Of a stretch of 64,000 bases of DNA, positions 62,488-64,000 are shown piece after piece; position 1 is the first letter of the stretch; each line of letters starts with the position of its first letter. The DNA lies in the NCBI GenBank assembly GCA_016711045.1, contig JADJTT010000012.1, positions 1 through 64,000 of the forward strand, read 5' to 3'. The translations under genes were made by a program, and so were the position numbers. This DNA is from Saprospirales bacterium. Lineage in GTDB: Bacteria; Bacteroidota; Bacteroidia; Chitinophagales; Saprospiraceae. The notes below the pieces were generated by a model that did not search any database, was not told the DNA's origin, and was given only the letters and a program-made list of their open reading frames with translations.

Positions 62488-63227
62488 CTACCTGCTTGGC
62501 TCAAAGCGTACCGGCAGCCTGAACATGACCCGCACCTTACGGCCCTGCTGACTACCCGGTATCCAATTCGGCATAGAATCTATCACCCGCAAAACCTCGC
62601 GACCACAACCGCCTCCAATCTCTTTCAGCACTTCGGCCCCCGTGATCGAGCCGTCTGTTTCGACCACAAACTGGACCACGATCATGCCGGAAATGTCGTT
62701 TTGCAAGGCTGCTTGCGGATAATCAATGTGTTCGTAAATGTATTCCAGCAACTTTTTATCTGCACAGGTCTTACGCTCTTCTTTGCTCAATCCCTGGTCC
62801 TCACACCCGGGAAAACGAGGCATCACTTCAGCGATGATCAGGGGTGCATCTTTCTCCTGAATCACCGGCTTGGGTGGCGGTGCAACAGCCTTTGTACGAA
62901 TACCGGATCTTCGAAAGGTTTCGCAGGGTAAAATTTAAGGGTGGTATCAATGGTGATTGGATCTGCGGGACCAATCAATTGGAAGCCAACCTCCACTTTG
63001 TGAGAAAGGCGATCAGGCTTGGGCAGCGGTGCAACTGGTTGGGGCTTTTGGACGGTGCGGACCACGTCAATTTCATCTGCAAATTCCGCAGCGTCTTCGC
63101 TCCATTGGATGGGGGAAGGCGAGGAGGTCCATTCAAAAGCCGTCCAGGAAATAAACAGCGCGCAGGCTAAGCCTACCAGGAAATAGCGGCTTCGGTGCCG
63201 CTCTAATCCGGAGATGTCATTTTTCAT
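62488..63227 (-). pseudogene. TonB-like energy transducer, one frameshift
   Basis: Start MKNDISGLERHRSRYF at 63227, with a membrane anchor (YFLVGLACALFISWTAF), a proline-rich periplasmic stretch (PQPVAPLPKPD) and a C-terminal TonB domain (LQNDISGMIVVQFVVETDGS, then VLRVIDSMPNWIPGSQQGRK). The frame breaks near 62895-62900: the first part reads VFVQRLLHRHPSR and stops, while the second resumes as KAVAPPPKPVIQEKDAP. One extra A in the short A-run (CAAAGG) restores a single protein of about 246 residues. TonB-like proteins drive TonB-dependent receptors such as those at 23.6, 38.8 and 46.2 kb. The frameshift is probably a sequence error or a recent mutation. Confidence 0.85.
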
Positions 63228-63380
63228 AGCTTTCCTTTTTGGTGTGATAATAAAAAGATGCCACCTCCTGGATTTTTGGCGTAAGCAAGCCAACTAAACT
63301 CTTCGCTGATTACCTTTGTTGTTTAAAAAATTATTATTGGGGAATCGCATAAGGCGCTTTCCCAATTAATCTACATATAC

Positions 63381-64000
63381 GTGATCAATTACTCCCGATT
63401 TGTGTTGCCGAATGGCCTGCGGGTCCTGACGCATGAAGATGACAGCACGCCAATGGTGGCTGTCAATGTATTGTATAATGTGGGGGCCCGGGATGAACTG
63501 CCCGAAAAAACCGGCTTTGCCCATCTCTTCGAGCACCTGATGTTTGGCGGCTCCGCACATGTGCCCGATTTTGACGATCCGATCCAGACGGCCGGCGGGG
63601 AGAATAACGCGTTCACGAACAACGATATCACTAATTTTTACGACATTCTGCCTGCGGAAAATATCGAAACGGCGCTCTGGCTCGAATCCGATCGCATGCT
63701 CAGCCTCAATTTCGATCCCAATGTGCTGGATGTTCAGCGCAAGGTCGTAGTGGAGGAATTCAAGGAGACGTGTATCAATCAACCCTATGGAGATGTGTGG
63801 CATCACCTGGCCGATATGGCCTATCAAGTGCATCCTTATCGCTGGCCGACTATCGGCAAGGTGCCCAAACACGTAGAAGACGCGACGATGGAGGATGTCC
63901 AAAGCTTCTACGGCCGGTTTTATAACCCCAATAATGCCATACTGGTGCTCACGGGAAACATTAAGCCGGCAAAGGCCCGGAAGCTCGTGGAAAAATGGTT
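63381..64000 (+). CDS. M16-family zinc peptidase, N-terminal part (runs off window)
   Basis: 207 residues visible. The family inverted zinc motif H-x-x-E-H is seen in GFAHLFEHLMFGGS, with the downstream acidic ligand expected in the VVVEEFKE region. The text INYSRFVLPNGLRVLTHED at the start matches processing-protease-like M16 proteins, so GTG 63381 is the likely start; no ATG lies upstream before a stop. The frame is open to the window end. A second M16 gene often follows. The gene is divergent from the TonB-like gene. Confidence 0.9.
   Translation, partial: MINYSRFVLPNGLRVLTHEDDSTPMVAVNVLYNVGARDELPEKTGFAHLFEHLMFGGSAHVPDFDDPIQTAGGENNAFTNNDITNFYDILPAENIETALWLESDRMLSLNFDPNVLDVQRKVVVEEFKETCINQPYGDVWHHLADMAYQVHPYRWPTIGKVPKHVEDATMEDVQSFYGRFYNPNNAILVLTGNIKPAKARKLVEKW

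Overview
The window comes from a member of the Bacteroidota, most likely a Saprospirales/Lewinella-like bacterium. The family level is inference. The support is: SusC/SusD pairs, several secreted proteins with type IX secretion (T9SS) C-terminal sorting domains, DUF4249 proteins paired with TonB receptors, and promoters of the TTTG-N20-TAnnTTTG type.

Layout. 1-4923: a large CRISPR array with 56 recognisable repeats, running off the left edge and split by an IS3-family element (893-2147). No cas gene is visible. 5-8.4 kb: small accessory genes (frameshifted AAA/DUF4143 ATPase, Uma2-like nuclease, a nuclease remnant, a methyltransferase, a small unknown). 8.5-21.5 kb: three secreted lamin-tail-domain proteins. 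One is a clostripain-like protein that has lost both catalytic residues, and one is a CotH protein. Between them lies a two-gene conflict-type operon: SIR2-like + EAD11, then nSTAND1 ATPase + WD40. 21.5-27 kb: two methyltransferases, an outer-membrane receptor and an EamA transporter. 27-45.1 kb: a beta-1,3-glucan (laminarin-type) utilisation locus encoding GH5, GH128, GH3, GH16, a PKD surface lipoprotein, SusD and SusC, with a divergent propeller/Y_Y_Y/LuxR sensor-regulator. 45.2-48.5 kb: a DUF4249/TonB-receptor pair. 48.8-50.2 kb: a GNAT-like protein and an antitoxin-like gene that runs into a run of low-complexity sequence with 47 consecutive G, probably an assembly artefact. 50.2-57 kb: a duplicated 226-bp structured element, then a minus-strand cluster with a caspase-SPOR-FGE protein whose last 35 residues look like a diversity-generating-retroelement (DGR) variable region, a second EAD11 protein with membrane segments, an unknown secreted protein and a BamA/TamA-like barrel. 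57.2-64 kb: hemW, an antirepressor-like gene, a VapBC-like pair, tRNA-Gly(CCC), methylmalonyl-CoA mutase, a frameshifted TonB-like gene and the start of an M16 peptidase.

The two most interesting modules are the SIR2-EAD11/nSTAND1-WD40 operon and the EAD11-membrane/caspase-FGE cluster. They share the same adaptor-type domain, so they could belong to one EAD11-based defence or self-killing network; this is inference. Five genes carry single-base frameshifts, most of them at short homopolymers. Either the assembly has indel errors or several accessory genes are decaying. Palindromic GGGCGAA...TTCGCCC repeats sit inside two coding regions and are translated in frame.
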